Positions 1 to 9,708 of a DNA stretch of 64,000 bases are shown here, piece after piece (the stretch's first letter is position 1; each line of letters begins with the position of its first letter). Origin of the DNA: Aurantimicrobium minutum (GTDB lineage: Bacteria; Actinomycetota; Actinomycetes; Actinomycetales; Microbacteriaceae). The notes beneath the pieces were generated by a model that did not search any database, had not been told where the DNA came from, and saw only the letters and a list, made by a program, of their open reading frames with translations. Location: the NCBI RefSeq assembly GCF_002355535.1, contig NZ_AP017457.1:186001-250000 (forward strand), in the 5' to 3' direction. The position numbers and the translations under genes are program-made.

Positions 1-223
1 AAAGTTCGCCTGACCAAATGCCCTTTACGGCAAATGGGTGCGTATCCTTAGGGACATTAAGGATCCTTGTTATGTAATCTACGGAGTGTCCTTTTTCGAC
101 AAGTAGCTCTGAGATTCGTCCATATACACGTTCTGCCCCACCCGTCTGCGCAGGAAAAAGACAATCGAAAACAACTGCAATCTTGAGTGGTTCTGTGGCC
201 ATATGACTCATATCCGAAATCAT
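1..223 (-). CDS. GT4-like glycosyltransferase, N-terminal part (runs off the window)
   Basis: This minus-strand frame is open to the window edge, so only about 74 N-terminal residues are seen. After a short leader it reads KIAVVFDCLFPAQTGGAERV, which is the first beta strand and the glycine-rich, GGAE-containing loop typical of GT4 (GT-B fold) glycosyltransferases that remove a nucleotide-sugar leaving group. The likely role is transfer of a sugar to a surface glycan at the cytoplasmic membrane. Possible starts are ATG at 223, 211 or 202. I chose 223 because a TAGGGT hexamer lies exactly 6 nt upstream and no ribosome binding site is visible, which fits a leaderless mRNA. It is divergent from the DUF2142 gene. 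The donor and acceptor cannot be told from this fragment. Confidence 0.75.
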   Translation of the reverse strand, partial: MISDMSHMATEPLKIAVVFDCLFPAQTGGAERVYGRISELLVEKGHSVDYITRILNVPKDTHPFAVKGIWSGEL

Positions 224-229
224 TCTTCA

Positions 230-235
230 ACCCTA
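230..235 (-). promoter_or_regulatory. -10 hexamer TAGGGT of the leftmost glycosyltransferase
   Basis: TAGGGT on the minus strand fits the actinobacterial TANNNT pattern and is followed by 6 nt and then ATG at 223, so transcription would begin at the start codon. No convincing -35 box is seen. The same hexamer serves the glycosyltransferase starting at 3132. Confidence 0.45.
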
Positions 236-262
236 ATCTGATAATCAGCTCTATAGCCCTCA

Positions 263-268
263 TAGACT
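263..268 (+). promoter_or_regulatory. -10 hexamer TAGACT of the DUF2142 gene
   Basis: TAGACT lies 6 nt before ATG 275 with no Shine-Dalgarno sequence between, consistent with a leaderless transcript. The 51-nt gap to the divergent glycosyltransferase therefore holds two opposed promoters. Confidence 0.45.
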
Positions 269-274
269 CAATGC

Positions 275-1753
275 ATGAGGACTTTGTTTTTGTCTCGTTG
301 GAACGCTATTTCGTTAGCCCTTGCAATCGTTGCATCAGCATTAAGTTTGACTGCGTGGAGTTTTGCCTCACCTGTTGGGGCTGGCCCCGACGATGACTAT
401 CATTTGGCAAGCATTTGGTGTGGAGGGGGTACAAATGAAACCCTCTGTCAACCCGGAAGAGACCCAGGTGAACGCTATCTGCCTACAGCATTTAGCCAGT
501 CAAATTGTTTTGCCCTACATCCAGAAATAAGCGCTTCTTGCCAGGGGAAAAATTTTGGAATTGACCAAACACAATTCGGGTTCACAACCAGAGGAAACTT
601 TACCGGCGACTATCCTCCATTTTTTTATTTCGCAATGTCTCAACTTGCTGGTGATCACATTGATGTCTCCGTGTTACTCATGAGAGTGTTAAATTGCCTT
701 CTGTTTGTATTCCTTACAACAATTTCATTTTTTGTAATCAACAAAAACCTTCGAATTCCGCTTTTAGTTGGAATGTTGTCTACCATCATTCCTCTAGGCG
801 TTTTTGTAATTGCTTCCATTAATCCAAGTTCTTGGGTCCTAATCTCTGCATGCCTTCTTTGGCCGTTATTGGTGACTTTTTTTTCCGCTTCAGGTAAACG
901 ACGTATTTTGGCACTTACACTTTCGTTACTATTAGTCGCTATGGCGTCAGGCGCCAGAGCAGACGGCGGGATCTTTGCAGTTTTAGCATGTGTGGTCGCA
1001 ATGACGTTGACGTTCTCTAAGACAGGATCTTGGTGGAAGTCTGTTTGGATTTTTGTTGCAATCATCGGTATTTCATTGTTGTCAATTTGGTTTTCACATC
1101 AATCAAATGCTGCAATTAATGGTGTCGCTTCTGGTGACGAAAATGTAGATTTGTCTGTTTTGATTACTGCGAACCTCATTCAACTTCCAAGCCTGCTTGT
1201 GGGCATTTTCGGAACATGGGGGCTTGGATGGCTCGATACGGAAATGCCAGGTAGTGTGTGGGTCAGCACTTTATTTATTTTTAGTGCTCTTGTGTTTTGG
1301 GGTATGGGCTACTTTGACAAGAAAAAAGCCCTAGCTGCGACCTTTTTATTTTCGGCACTGATTGCTTATCCTCTGGCATTGTTAGTTTCGAGTAGTTCTT
1401 TCGTTGGTTCTAATGTCCAACCGAGGTATGTACTTCCTCTAATTATCATGTTTGCCGGGGTTGTATTCTTTGGTGCGACAGAAAACATCTCAGCGTTTTC
1501 GCATACTCAGGGGATTATTGGCGGTGCCTTAATCTGGATTGCGTTTACAGTCTCACTCCAGGTAAACATAAGAAGGTACGTTACAGGTGTAGACGTAAAG
1601 GGTTGGAATCTGAGCAAAGATGCAGAATGGTGGTGGACCTTCGGGCCAACACCGATGGCAATTTGGATTCTTGGTTCTCTCAGCTTTGCTTTACTGGTTT
1701 CCGTCCTAGTTGCTAGCTATTTCAGAGAAATAAAAACCGCAAAAGCATACTAA
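275..1753 (+). CDS. DUF2142-type polytopic membrane protein
   Basis: This is a 492-residue membrane protein. It has an N-terminal hydrophobic segment (about residues 12-30), then a polar stretch with SPVGAGPDDDYHLASIWCG and several cysteines (C48, C57, C77, C88 region), followed by roughly ten hydrophobic helices. The motif P-x-x-x-PDDDYH just after the first helix is the hallmark of DUF2142 proteins, which resemble GT-C glycosyltransferases, where acidic residues in the first extracytoplasmic loop bind the lipid-linked donor. The likely job is transfer of a sugar from a polyprenyl carrier outside the membrane, though this is inferred from fold and from glycosyltransferase neighbours. The stop codon overlaps the stop of the convergent gene by 3 nt. 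The gene is A/T rich and has a T8 run at 877-884. Confidence 0.75.
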   Translation: MRTLFLSRWNAISLALAIVASALSLTAWSFASPVGAGPDDDYHLASIWCGGGTNETLCQPGRDPGERYLPTAFSQSNCFALHPEISASCQGKNFGIDQTQFGFTTRGNFTGDYPPFFYFAMSQLAGDHIDVSVLLMRVLNCLLFVFLTTISFFVINKNLRIPLLVGMLSTIIPLGVFVIASINPSSWVLISACLLWPLLVTFFSASGKRRILALTLSLLLVAMASGARADGGIFAVLACVVAMTLTFSKTGSWWKSVWIFVAIIGISLLSIWFSHQSNAAINGVASGDENVDLSVLITANLIQLPSLLVGIFGTWGLGWLDTEMPGSVWVSTLFIFSALVFWGMGYFDKKKALAATFLFSALIAYPLALLVSSSSFVGSNVQPRYVLPLIIMFAGVVFFGATENISAFSHTQGIIGGALIWIAFTVSLQVNIRRYVTGVDVKGWNLSKDAEWWWTFGPTPMAIWILGSLSFALLVSVLVASYFREIKTAKAY

Positions 1754-3132
1754 TTTTTTCTGTTAACAAATCTGGAAATCTTGCTGAAGAGTCCAGTAAG
1801 TCCCTCTTTTTTATATGTGTGTATGGCTGCTGTAACTAGGTACTTGAACCCTACAGGTTGTTTTAATTGTTCTGCCTGGAATTCGAAATTTCTGCCTTCC
1901 TTAATCCAAATTTCATTGTCTGAGGCGTGACATGCGTTATTTACAAAATCGACTAGAGGTGAAAAAACTGTATTCCAATAAAATTCTGCTCTTACTTTTT
2001 CAATATTTGACCGAAATTTTGAATGTAGTTCCTTGTCAAACAGAATTTTTTCAAGTGCGATTGTCAGGTCAGAGGTGTCTTTGTCTTCGACTGTAATTCC
2101 GAGTTGTTTGAGTTCAACTAAATTTGCAAAAAAATCTCCCCTTGTAACAACCATGGGTAATCTGGCCCAGAGGTAGTCGAGAATTCTAGTTCTGAAGGAG
2201 AAAGCGGTTTCAACATGTAAGTGATGAGTACTAACTCCTATGTCTGCTTCCAATAAGAAATTAGATCTTTCAGAAAACGGAACCCACGAGTCGTTGAAAA
2301 AAACATTAGTGTCCAAAACTCCTAAGCTTCCCGCTAGCTCTTTGGAAGTTTTGACGATATCCATTTCCGTTACGTGAGGGTTGGGATGTTTCGTTCCTTG
2401 AAAAAATAATTTGACTGTCGGGTACTTTTTTGAAAGCTGAGCAACAGATTTAATTAATGTTTGTGGATCAAACCAGTCATACAATCCTCCACTCCAAAGA
2501 ATCACTTGGTCGTTTATGCCGATACCGGGAATAACACCCTTCATAACATTCCGTGTATGAATTGGTTCAACTTCAGATAAACCAAAAGGGACTACAGCAA
2601 TTAATGAATCGAGAGAGTTGTCCTTTTTGTAAACGTAGGGATTGAGTCGACCGAGCGCAGCTAGCTGGCCAAGCCAGAAATCTCGCTGCCTTTCTGAAGC
2701 ACAAATGAAAAAGTCTCCGCGAAGCAGCTGGTCATTTAGCACATCTGTTTCACTTTTGACCCTTTCAACCCATTTTTCTGTTGGCAGATTCTTGGCTTGC
2801 TCAAGTTGTTCTAGGTGCATGGGGTCGTAGATGTCTGCAACTAATATTTTGTTACTTTTTCTAAGCACTTCGAAAACGAGAAGAGCGTGCCCTTGAAAAA
2901 TGATTACTTCTGCCCATTGCTCGTGTACCTTGAAGCTTTCATCATCGCCGAACGCGACGTATTCCAACCCAAATGGCACCTCAATTTTTTCAACACTTGT
3001 GCATGAAAGAAGTCGAACTGAATTTCCTGCTTGTGTGAGTGAATACGCCATATGCCAGGCACGAATGGCAGGGCCAGCCATACTGGCCCCTATGGGGTCT
3101 CCTGTGATGATGAGCACCCGTTTTTTTCCCAT
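1750..3132 (-). CDS. GT-B glycosyltransferase (GT4-like)
   Basis: A 460-residue protein whose N-terminus (RVLIITGDPIGASMAGPAIR) has the glycine-rich loop of GT-B glycosyltransferases. A second Rossmann half starts near residue 205 with ILWSGGLYDWFDPQTLI, and the donor-site region follows with LLEADIGVSTH and RTRILDYLWARLPMV, which corresponds to the C-terminal sugar-nucleotide site. The enzymes of this type act at the cytoplasmic membrane on lipid-linked or surface glycans. Start ATG 3132 is followed by an A7 run in codons 2-4 and preceded by TAGGGT at 7 nt, with no ribosome binding site. It is divergent from rmlA and convergent on the DUF2142 gene. The sugar specificity is not apparent. Confidence 0.8.
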   Translation of the reverse strand: MGKKRVLIITGDPIGASMAGPAIRAWHMAYSLTQAGNSVRLLSCTSVEKIEVPFGLEYVAFGDDESFKVHEQWAEVIIFQGHALLVFEVLRKSNKILVADIYDPMHLEQLEQAKNLPTEKWVERVKSETDVLNDQLLRGDFFICASERQRDFWLGQLAALGRLNPYVYKKDNSLDSLIAVVPFGLSEVEPIHTRNVMKGVIPGIGINDQVILWSGGLYDWFDPQTLIKSVAQLSKKYPTVKLFFQGTKHPNPHVTEMDIVKTSKELAGSLGVLDTNVFFNDSWVPFSERSNFLLEADIGVSTHHLHVETAFSFRTRILDYLWARLPMVVTRGDFFANLVELKQLGITVEDKDTSDLTIALEKILFDKELHSKFRSNIEKVRAEFYWNTVFSPLVDFVNNACHASDNEIWIKEGRNFEFQAEQLKQPVGFKYLVTAAIHTYKKEGLTGLFSKISRFVNRKN

Positions 3133-3139
3133 GTTTGAA

Positions 3140-3145
3140 ACCCTA
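3140..3145 (-). promoter_or_regulatory. -10 hexamer TAGGGT of the GT-B gene
   Basis: TAGGGT on the minus strand is 7 nt upstream of ATG 3132, which is leaderless spacing. It is the same hexamer as the one before the gene starting at 223. Confidence 0.45.
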
Positions 3146-3164
3146 TCAAGTGGAATGAATTGGC

Positions 3165-3170
3165 TAGTAT
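3165..3170 (+). promoter_or_regulatory. -10 hexamer TAGTAT of rmlA
   Basis: TAGTAT lies 6 nt before the second of two adjacent ATG codons (3177). With no ribosome binding site present, this both suggests a leaderless mRNA and favours 3177 over 3174 as the start. Confidence 0.45.
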
Positions 3171-3176
3171 TGGATG

Positions 3177-4037
3177 ATGCGCGGAATAATTCTTGCTGGG
3201 GGAACCGGCAGTAGACTTTGGCCGATTACCAGGGCAATTTCAAAACAACTCATGCCTGTATATGACAAGCCAATGATTTATTACCCCTTGTCAACACTAA
3301 TGATGGCTGGTTTGAGGGAAGTCCTCTTAATCACAACACCCGACCACAGATCCCAGTTTGAAGAACTACTCGGAGATGGATCGCAACTTGGGATGCGCTT
3401 GGAATACATCACTCAAGATGCCCCAGAAGGTCTTGCCCAAGCATTCACCCTAGGGGAAAATTTTCTTGATGGAGATAAGGCCGCGCTCATTTTGGGCGAC
3501 AACATATTTCATGGCTCAGGTCTGGGGACATCCCTGAGTAAGCTACAAGATTTAGATGGGGCGAAGGTTTTTGCTTATCAAGTATCTGACCCCTCTTCTT
3601 ATGGGGTTGTTGAGTTTGATGACAATATGCAAGCTATTTCTATTGAAGAAAAACCGGAACACCCCAAAAGTCATTTTGCAGTTCCTGGGTTATATTTTTA
3701 TGACGAGAACGTAGTCGAAATCGCAAAACAGGTTCAGCCAAGTGCAAGGGGTGAACTTGAAATTAGTTCCATAAATGCTGTTTATCTTGAGAGTTCTAAA
3801 TTGTCTGTTCAAGTTCTTGACAGGGGAACTGCATGGCTTGACACCGGAACGTTTGAATCAATGATGCAAGCTTCTGAATATGTCCGTGTTATCGAAGACC
3901 GCCAGGGTCTAAAGATTGGTTGTATAGAAGAAATCGCTTGGAGAAACGGTTGGATAACAGATAACGAACTGGTTAATTTAGCCAATCCATTGGTGAAAAG
4001 TGGATATGGTAGCTACCTTCTCGGCCTGGTAAATTAA
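3177..4037 (+). CDS. rmlA: Glucose-1-phosphate thymidylyltransferase
   Basis: RmlA joins glucose-1-phosphate and dTTP to give dTDP-glucose, the first step toward dTDP-rhamnose and other dTDP-deoxysugars. The 286-residue length is normal. The nucleotide-binding signature GGTGSRL is at residues 8-14, followed by the conserved [18 protein letters not shown] stretch (catalytic Lys about 23) and the metal-binding LGDNIFHG near residue 109. The first codons can be read from ATG 3174 or 3177. RmlA proteins usually begin M-(R/K)-G-I-I-L, which fits 3177. The genes rmlB, rmlC and rmlD are not in the window, so the rest of the pathway must lie elsewhere, probably to the left or at another locus. Base composition is A/T rich like its left neighbours and changes at argS. 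Confidence 0.95.
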   Translation: MRGIILAGGTGSRLWPITRAISKQLMPVYDKPMIYYPLSTLMMAGLREVLLITTPDHRSQFEELLGDGSQLGMRLEYITQDAPEGLAQAFTLGENFLDGDKAALILGDNIFHGSGLGTSLSKLQDLDGAKVFAYQVSDPSSYGVVEFDDNMQAISIEEKPEHPKSHFAVPGLYFYDENVVEIAKQVQPSARGELEISSINAVYLESSKLSVQVLDRGTAWLDTGTFESMMQASEYVRVIEDRQGLKIGCIEEIAWRNGWITDNELVNLANPLVKSGYGSYLLGLVN

Positions 4038-4082
4038 CCGCCTTAACCGCATTGTTGCGTTTCTATTTGAAAGAATCCCTTT

Positions 4083-5747
4083 TTGACACCCTCAGACTTA
4101 GCTAGTGAAATTTTAGGAAGTATTTTTCGTTTCCTTGAGCGGTCTGGTCTTGAAAAACCAAGTGTTACCGCTGATGACGTAGTTCTTGAACGCCCCAAGA
4201 ATCGCGATCACGGTGACTGGGCGTCGAGCATTTCTCTCAAGCTAGCAAAACCCTGGGGTGTCAACCCTCGAGATTTGGCGATTGCCATTGCCTCAGAACT
4301 TGAGTCAGTCTCTGGTATCGCCAGCGTCGAGGTAGCCGGCCCAGGATTTATCAATATCCGCCTCAGTGCTGCTTCTGCCGGGGCTTTGGCTAAAACAATC
4401 GTTGAACAAGCAGCTGAGTATGGACGTGGTGATTTGTACAGAGGGGTCAAACTCAATCTTGAGTTTGTCTCCGCTAACCCAACAGGCCCCATACATATGG
4501 GTGGGACTCGTTGGGCAGCAGTTGGGGACTCTCTTGCCCGTGTTCTTGAGGCTGTTGGTGGTGAAGTCACGCGTGAGTATTACTTCAATGATCATGGTGC
4601 ACAGATTGACCGGTTCTCACGAAGCTTGATTGCCGCATACCTCGGAGAACCAGCTCCTGAAGATGGCTACGGTGGTGCATACATTCATGACATTGCTTCC
4701 AGAGTGGTTGCAGCGTACGGGAACGATCTGACGGTCCTCCCTCGAGAAGAAATGCAAGAGGTCTTCCGCTCCATTGGCGTGGAACTTATGTTCGGAGAAA
4801 TCAAAGCCAGCCTGCATGAATTTGGCGTGGACTTTGATGTCTACTTCCACGAAGACTCTTTACACGAATCACGTGCGGTAGAACGAGCTGTTGCACGACT
4901 TCGTGAACTAGGACACATCTTTGAACAAGATGGAGCAACGTGGCTGCGAACCACAGAATTTGGTGACGACAAAGATCGCGTCATTATCAAGAGCGATGGT
5001 CAAGCCGCCTATATTGCTGGTGATCTTGCTTACTACCTCGATAAGCGCGAGCGCGGCTTTGATCGAAACATCATCATGTTGGGTGCTGACCACCATGGTT
5101 ATGTTGCCCGCATGATGGCAATGTGTGCTGCATTTGGGGACGAACCAGGTGTGAACCTGGAAATCATGATTGGCCAAATGGTCAATCTGGTTCGTGATGG
5201 TCAGCCCATGCGCATGAGTAAGCGGGCTGGAACCATCGTGACCCTCGAAGACTTAGTCGAAGCAGTTGGTGTTGACGCCGGTCGCTATGCACTTGTTCGT
5301 AGCTCCAGCGATTCCCAATTAGATATTGACCTTGATCTTCTGGGAAAAAAGACCAACGATAATCCTGTGTTTTATGTCCAATATGCTCATGCTCGGACGT
5401 GTGCAGTTGGACGTAACGCAAAGGCTTCGGGAGTTCGCAGAGAAGATGGCTTTGCTCCTGAACTTCTCGACCATGAAGCAGAGTCTCAACTTTTGGGTGT
5501 TCTTCAAGAGTTCCCACGGATCGTGACTCAAGCAGCCGAATTACGTGAACCACACCGTGTTGCCCGCTATATCGAAGAAGTAGCTGGGTATTACCACCGT
5601 TGGTATGACAAGTGCCGCGTGATTCCTCAAGCTGATGAGGAAGTAACCGATTTACACAGAACCAGATTGTGGCTCAACGATGCAACAGGCCAAGTGATTC
5701 GAAATGGACTTGGGCTTCTGGGTGTTTCCGCCCCGGAGAGAATGTAA
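4083..5747 (+). CDS. argS: Arginyl-tRNA synthetase
   Basis: ArgS charges tRNA-Arg with arginine in the cytoplasm. The 554-residue protein has the N-terminal Add-1 domain, the class I ATP-binding motif in the form HMGG within [10 protein letters not shown] (about residues 133-142, normally HxGH), and the KMSK-type loop MRMSKRAGT around 375-383. The C-terminus is typical of the family, [13 protein letters not shown]. The start is a TTG at 4083 preceded by GAAAG, since no ATG is available before the conserved N-terminus. It heads the syntenic argS-lysA-hom-thrC-thrB series found in mycobacteria and relatives, and is separated from lysA by 118 nt. Confidence 0.97.
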   Translation: MTPSDLASEILGSIFRFLERSGLEKPSVTADDVVLERPKNRDHGDWASSISLKLAKPWGVNPRDLAIAIASELESVSGIASVEVAGPGFINIRLSAASAGALAKTIVEQAAEYGRGDLYRGVKLNLEFVSANPTGPIHMGGTRWAAVGDSLARVLEAVGGEVTREYYFNDHGAQIDRFSRSLIAAYLGEPAPEDGYGGAYIHDIASRVVAAYGNDLTVLPREEMQEVFRSIGVELMFGEIKASLHEFGVDFDVYFHEDSLHESRAVERAVARLRELGHIFEQDGATWLRTTEFGDDKDRVIIKSDGQAAYIAGDLAYYLDKRERGFDRNIIMLGADHHGYVARMMAMCAAFGDEPGVNLEIMIGQMVNLVRDGQPMRMSKRAGTIVTLEDLVEAVGVDAGRYALVRSSSDSQLDIDLDLLGKKTNDNPVFYVQYAHARTCAVGRNAKASGVRREDGFAPELLDHEAESQLLGVLQEFPRIVTQAAELREPHRVARYIEEVAGYYHRWYDKCRVIPQADEEVTDLHRTRLWLNDATGQVIRNGLGLLGVSAPERM

Positions 5748-5865
5748 TAAGTTCGCCAACTTTCCAGGCCACGCCTAGAATTGAAGCTCACAAGTAATTG
5801 CACCGAGTTTCTCTCAATCAAAGTGTTTTTGCTGATCCAGGCACCATTTCTTGATAGGTATTTCT

Positions 5866-7296
5866 GTGGCTTCTCACCCGCTTGCACCAACGTGGCTCAC
5901 GGCAGACGTCGATGCCAACGAGCTGGTTGATGGTGTTTGGGCTTCTTCGGTTACTCGGAACAGTGCTGGTGAAGTGCTTGTTGCTGGAGCACATGTTTCT
6001 GCATTGGCTCAAGAATTTGGAACACCACTTTTTGTTATTGATGAATCACATGCTCGAAATAGAGCTGTTGAAGTAAGAAACGCCTTTGAATCAGCTTTTT
6101 CTGCAGTTGGCACACACGCCAAGGCCTATTACGCAGGTAAAGCATTCCTGTGCACTGAAGTAGTTCGCTGGGTTACCGAGGCTGGTCTCAACGTCGATGT
6201 TGCCAGTGGGGGAGAACTTGCTGTTGCGCTCGCTGCTGGAATAGATGCTTCCCGCGTTGGTCTTCACGGAAACAACAAATCCCAAGCAGAAATTGAACGA
6301 GCTGTTGACGTCGGTGTGGGGACTATAGTTATCGACTCCTTCATTGAAATCGGTCGCGTTGAAGATGCTGCACGTCGTGCGGGCAAGAAGCAACGAGTAC
6401 GCCTTCGTGTCAACAGCGGTGTTCACGCACACACCCACAGCTTCCTAGCCACTGCACATGAAGATCAAAAGTTTGGTGTCACCATCGCTGATGCCCCAGA
6501 TTTGGTTTCAGAGATTCGTTCACACGAGTCGTTGGAATTTGTCGGCCTGCACTGCCACATAGGTTCACAAATCTTTGGGACAGACGGTTTTGCTGAGTCA
6601 GCAGCACGTTTGCTCGCACTTCATGCAGAACTGCTCAAGGAAGGCCCTGTTCCAGAGCTCAACCTTGGTGGTGGTTTTGGTATTGCCTATACCCCGGCAG
6701 AAAAGCCAACCCCCATCGAAGAAATTGCCTACGAAATTGCTTCTGTGGTCTCTACTCAGTGTTCTCGCTTAGGTATTGATATTCCAGTTATCTGTGTTGA
6801 ACCAGGACGGGCAGTAATCGGAACATCCACATTCACATTGTATGAAGTCGGCACAGTCAAAGATGTTTCTGTTGACGTCGTAGATGACAACGGTGCTCCC
6901 ACCGGCGAGTCCGCGATCCGTAAATATGTCAGCGTTGACGGTGGCATGAGTGACAATGCACGCCCAGCTCTTTATGGAGCTGATTACTCGGTTCGCATCG
7001 CGAATCGAGTATCTGATGCAGAACCTGCCCTGGTCCGTGTGGCTGGTAAGCATTGTGAATCCGGAGACATTCTTGTTTACGCGGACTATCTTCCTGGGGA
7101 TGTTAAGCCCGGTGATTTACTTGCAATACCTGCAACCGGTGCTTATTGCTGGTCACTTTCTAGTAACTACAACTATTTGACGAGGCCACCTGTTGTTGCT
7201 GTCAAAGATGGTGTTGCCCGCGTTATAGTGCGCGGTGAAACTGAAGAAGATTTGTTAGCGCGCGATATGGGCGTTATCCGAAAGGTAAACACATGA
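5866..7296 (+). CDS. lysA: Diaminopimelate decarboxylase
   Basis: LysA removes CO2 from meso-diaminopimelate to give L-lysine, using PLP. The lysine that binds PLP is K92 in YYAGKAF, the phosphate-binding glycine loop is in LNLGGGFGI, and the active-site cysteine is in CESGDIL (C397). The histidine motif HCHIGSQ is present. I chose the GTG at 5866 because GATAGG sits 7 nt upstream and the resulting N-terminus (ASHPLAPTWL) matches the usual form in related actinobacteria. An in-frame TTG at 5851 would add five residues. The 3' end overlaps hom by 4 nt (ATGA), so translation is probably coupled. Confidence 0.96.
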   Translation: MASHPLAPTWLTADVDANELVDGVWASSVTRNSAGEVLVAGAHVSALAQEFGTPLFVIDESHARNRAVEVRNAFESAFSAVGTHAKAYYAGKAFLCTEVVRWVTEAGLNVDVASGGELAVALAAGIDASRVGLHGNNKSQAEIERAVDVGVGTIVIDSFIEIGRVEDAARRAGKKQRVRLRVNSGVHAHTHSFLATAHEDQKFGVTIADAPDLVSEIRSHESLEFVGLHCHIGSQIFGTDGFAESAARLLALHAELLKEGPVPELNLGGGFGIAYTPAEKPTPIEEIAYEIASVVSTQCSRLGIDIPVICVEPGRAVIGTSTFTLYEVGTVKDVSVDVVDDNGAPTGESAIRKYVSVDGGMSDNARPALYGADYSVRIANRVSDAEPALVRVAGKHCESGDILVYADYLPGDVKPGDLLAIPATGAYCWSLSSNYNYLTRPPVVAVKDGVARVIVRGETEEDLLARDMGVIRKVNT

Positions 7297-8621
7297 TCGA
7301 ATACCGCAACGTACGTGTGGCATTGCTCGGCGGTGGAACTGTTGGTGCTCAGGTAGCCAGGCTACTGCTAGAACATAAAGAGGAGTTTGCTTCTCGAGTT
7401 GGTGCAAGCCTGGAGTTAACCGGTATCGCTGTGCGTAAACTCGATGCCCCTCGTTCAGCAGATCTACCTAAAGAACTCTTCACTACTGATGCAGAATCCC
7501 TGATTCTGGGAGCTGACATTGTGATTGAAGTCATGGGTGGCCTTGAGCCTGCCCGCAGTTACATTCTGCAGGCCATAAACTCAGGTGCTGACGTCGTTAC
7601 TGCCAACAAAGCACTGCTTGCAACTCACGGAACTGAATTATTCGAAGCAGCAGAGCGCGTAGGCGCTCAGCTCTACTTCGAAGCAGCTGTTGCAGGTGCA
7701 ATCCCCATTATTCGTCCGCTTCGCGAAAGTCTTGCAGGAGATCGTGTCAAGCGCATTATGGGAATTGTTAACGGAACTACTAACTACATCTTGGACAAGA
7801 TGGATACCGAAGGTGCATCTTTCGAGGACGCGCTTGCAGTTGCTACTGAACTAGGTTATGCCGAGGCAGACCCCACTGCAGATATAGATGCATTCGATGC
7901 AGCACAAAAAGCTTCTATTCTTGCTAGCTTGGCTTTCCACACCACAATTCCTTTGGAAAAGGTTCACCGCGAAGGTATTCGTGAGGTCACGGGTAAGACT
8001 GTCGAACTGGCCAAAAAAGCTGGATATGTGGTTAAACTGCTGGCTATTTGTGAACGTTTGACCAATCCCAATACGGGTGAAGAAGCAGTTTCAGCACGTG
8101 TTTATCCTGCTCTGATCTCTCGTGAGCACCCCCTCGCTTCGGTCCACAAAGCAAACAATGCTGTCTTTGTTGAAGCAGAAGCAGCCGGCTCATTGATGTT
8201 CTATGGCGCTGGTGCTGGTGGGCCCGAGACTGCTTCAGCGGTTTTGGGAGACCTGGTCTCCGCTGCGCGTCGTCACATCATCGGTGGCCCTGGCTTGGGT
8301 GCGTCCACAAACGCCAATTTGCCCGTGTTGCCTATCAGTGCCATTACTACGCGTTATCACGTGACACTTTCTGTCTTTGACCGTCCAGGTGTTCTTGCTT
8401 CTGTTGCTGATGTCTTTGGGCAGCACGGTGTTTCTGTTGAATTGGTTGAGCAGGGAACCTTTGGCAGCGAGGCGGTGTCTGGTGAGGCTGCTCCGACGGC
8501 TACGCTAGTTATTGGCACGCACGCAGCTCTTGAGTCTGATTTAGCGGCCACCGTTTCCGCTCTTGCGCAGTTGGACGCCGTGAGCTCAGTGGTTTCGGTT
8601 CTACGAGTTGAAGGAGCCTAA
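7293..8621 (+). CDS. hom: Homoserine dehydrogenase
   Basis: Hom reduces aspartate-4-semialdehyde to homoserine with NAD(P)H, the branch point to threonine and methionine. The 442-residue protein has the Rossmann motif LLGGGTVG at residues 9-16, the catalytic-domain signature [11 protein letters not shown], and a C-terminal ACT domain from about residue 348 ([21 protein letters not shown]) that usually gives feedback control by threonine. It starts at an ATG overlapping the lysA stop and is followed one nucleotide after its stop by thrC. Aspartokinase and aspartate-semialdehyde dehydrogenase genes are not in the window. Confidence 0.97.
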   Translation: MIEYRNVRVALLGGGTVGAQVARLLLEHKEEFASRVGASLELTGIAVRKLDAPRSADLPKELFTTDAESLILGADIVIEVMGGLEPARSYILQAINSGADVVTANKALLATHGTELFEAAERVGAQLYFEAAVAGAIPIIRPLRESLAGDRVKRIMGIVNGTTNYILDKMDTEGASFEDALAVATELGYAEADPTADIDAFDAAQKASILASLAFHTTIPLEKVHREGIREVTGKTVELAKKAGYVVKLLAICERLTNPNTGEEAVSARVYPALISREHPLASVHKANNAVFVEAEAAGSLMFYGAGAGGPETASAVLGDLVSAARRHIIGGPGLGASTNANLPVLPISAITTRYHVTLSVFDRPGVLASVADVFGQHGVSVELVEQGTFGSEAVSGEAAPTATLVIGTHAALESDLAATVSALAQLDAVSSVVSVLRVEGA

Positions 8622-8622
8622 G

Positions 8623-9708
8623 TTGGCACATCAGTGGCGCGGAGTTCTGCCAGAGTATGCAGACCGCCTCAACATTTCTGACGCAACCCCCATCATTACC
8701 CTGGGGGAGGGTGGCACTCCACTGATTGAAGCTAAGGCTCTCTCTGCTCGCACAGGTGCTCGTGTCTTTGTGAAGTATGAAGGAATGAACCCCACGGGTT
8801 CATTCAAGGACCGTGGAATGACCATGGCCATTTCTAAGGCTGTTGAACACGGTGCTAAAGCTGTTATTTGTGCTTCTACTGGTAACACCAGTGCATCTGC
8901 AGCCGCTTATGCAACCCACGCAGGAATCTCGGCAGCTGTGCTCATTCCTGAGGGCAAAATCTCGATGGGTAAGCTCAGCCAGGCTGTGGCCCATAACGCA
9001 GAGATTATTCAGATCGAAGGCAACTTCGATGACTGCCTCGATATTGCTCGTGACCTCGCAGAGAACTACCCCGTTCACCTCGTAAACTCGGTGAACCCTG
9101 ACCGAATCGAGGGCCAGAAGACAGCAGCCTTTGAGGTTGTTGAAGTCCTCGGAGATGCACCAGACTTCCACTTTGTTCCCGTAGGAAACGCAGGAAACTA
9201 CACGGCTTACTTCCGAGGTTACAGCGAAGAACTCGAACGCGGTGCTTCAACCAAGCTTCCTCGCATGTTTGGTTTCCAAGCAGCAGGTTCTGCTCCGATT
9301 GTTCTTGGCCACCCCGTAAAGAACCCAGAAACTATTGCCAGCGCTATTCGTATCGGTAACCCTGCATCGTGGGAGTTTGCGCTTGGCGCTCGCGACACCA
9401 GCAAGGGCTACTTTGGCGCCATTGATGACGCGGGAATTCTTGCTGCGCAGCGCATTCTTTCTGCAGAAGTAGGAATCTTCGTTGAACCAGCATCTGCAAT
9501 CTCGGTTGCCGGTTTGCTCGAGCGTGCTGAGAATGGCCATATTCCAGCTGGTTCCACCGTGGTCCTGACCGTGACTGGTCACGGTCTGAAGGACCCACTA
9601 TGGGCACTGAAGAAGGCGGATGGTACTGAGGTCACTCCTACCGTTGTTCCTGTGAGCACCGAAGAGGTCGCTGGTGTCCTCGGACTGGTCAAGGGCGCCG
9701 CACACTAA
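8623..9708 (+). CDS. thrC: Threonine synthase
   Basis: ThrC converts O-phosphohomoserine to threonine with PLP. The Schiff-base lysine is K62 in GSFKDRGMT, and the glycine-rich phosphate loop [12 protein letters not shown] follows. Length is 361 residues, matching the short actinobacterial type. I set the start at TTG 8623 because AAGGAG (8611-8616) is 6 nt upstream and lies in the last codons of hom. An in-frame TTG at 8608 would sit before that site and overlap hom. The gene ends in TAATG shared with thrB, so the four biosynthetic genes look translationally coupled. Confidence 0.96.
   Translation: MAHQWRGVLPEYADRLNISDATPIITLGEGGTPLIEAKALSARTGARVFVKYEGMNPTGSFKDRGMTMAISKAVEHGAKAVICASTGNTSASAAAYATHAGISAAVLIPEGKISMGKLSQAVAHNAEIIQIEGNFDDCLDIARDLAENYPVHLVNSVNPDRIEGQKTAAFEVVEVLGDAPDFHFVPVGNAGNYTAYFRGYSEELERGASTKLPRMFGFQAAGSAPIVLGHPVKNPETIASAIRIGNPASWEFALGARDTSKGYFGAIDDAGILAAQRILSAEVGIFVEPASAISVAGLLERAENGHIPAGSTVVLTVTGHGLKDPLWALKKADGTEVTPTVVPVSTEEVAGVLGLVKGAAH

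Noticed and set aside
5748-5865. Gap before lysA examined for a lysine riboswitch or attenuator
   Set aside because: At about 118 nt it shows no conserved riboswitch core, no leader peptide and no hairpin with a U-run.
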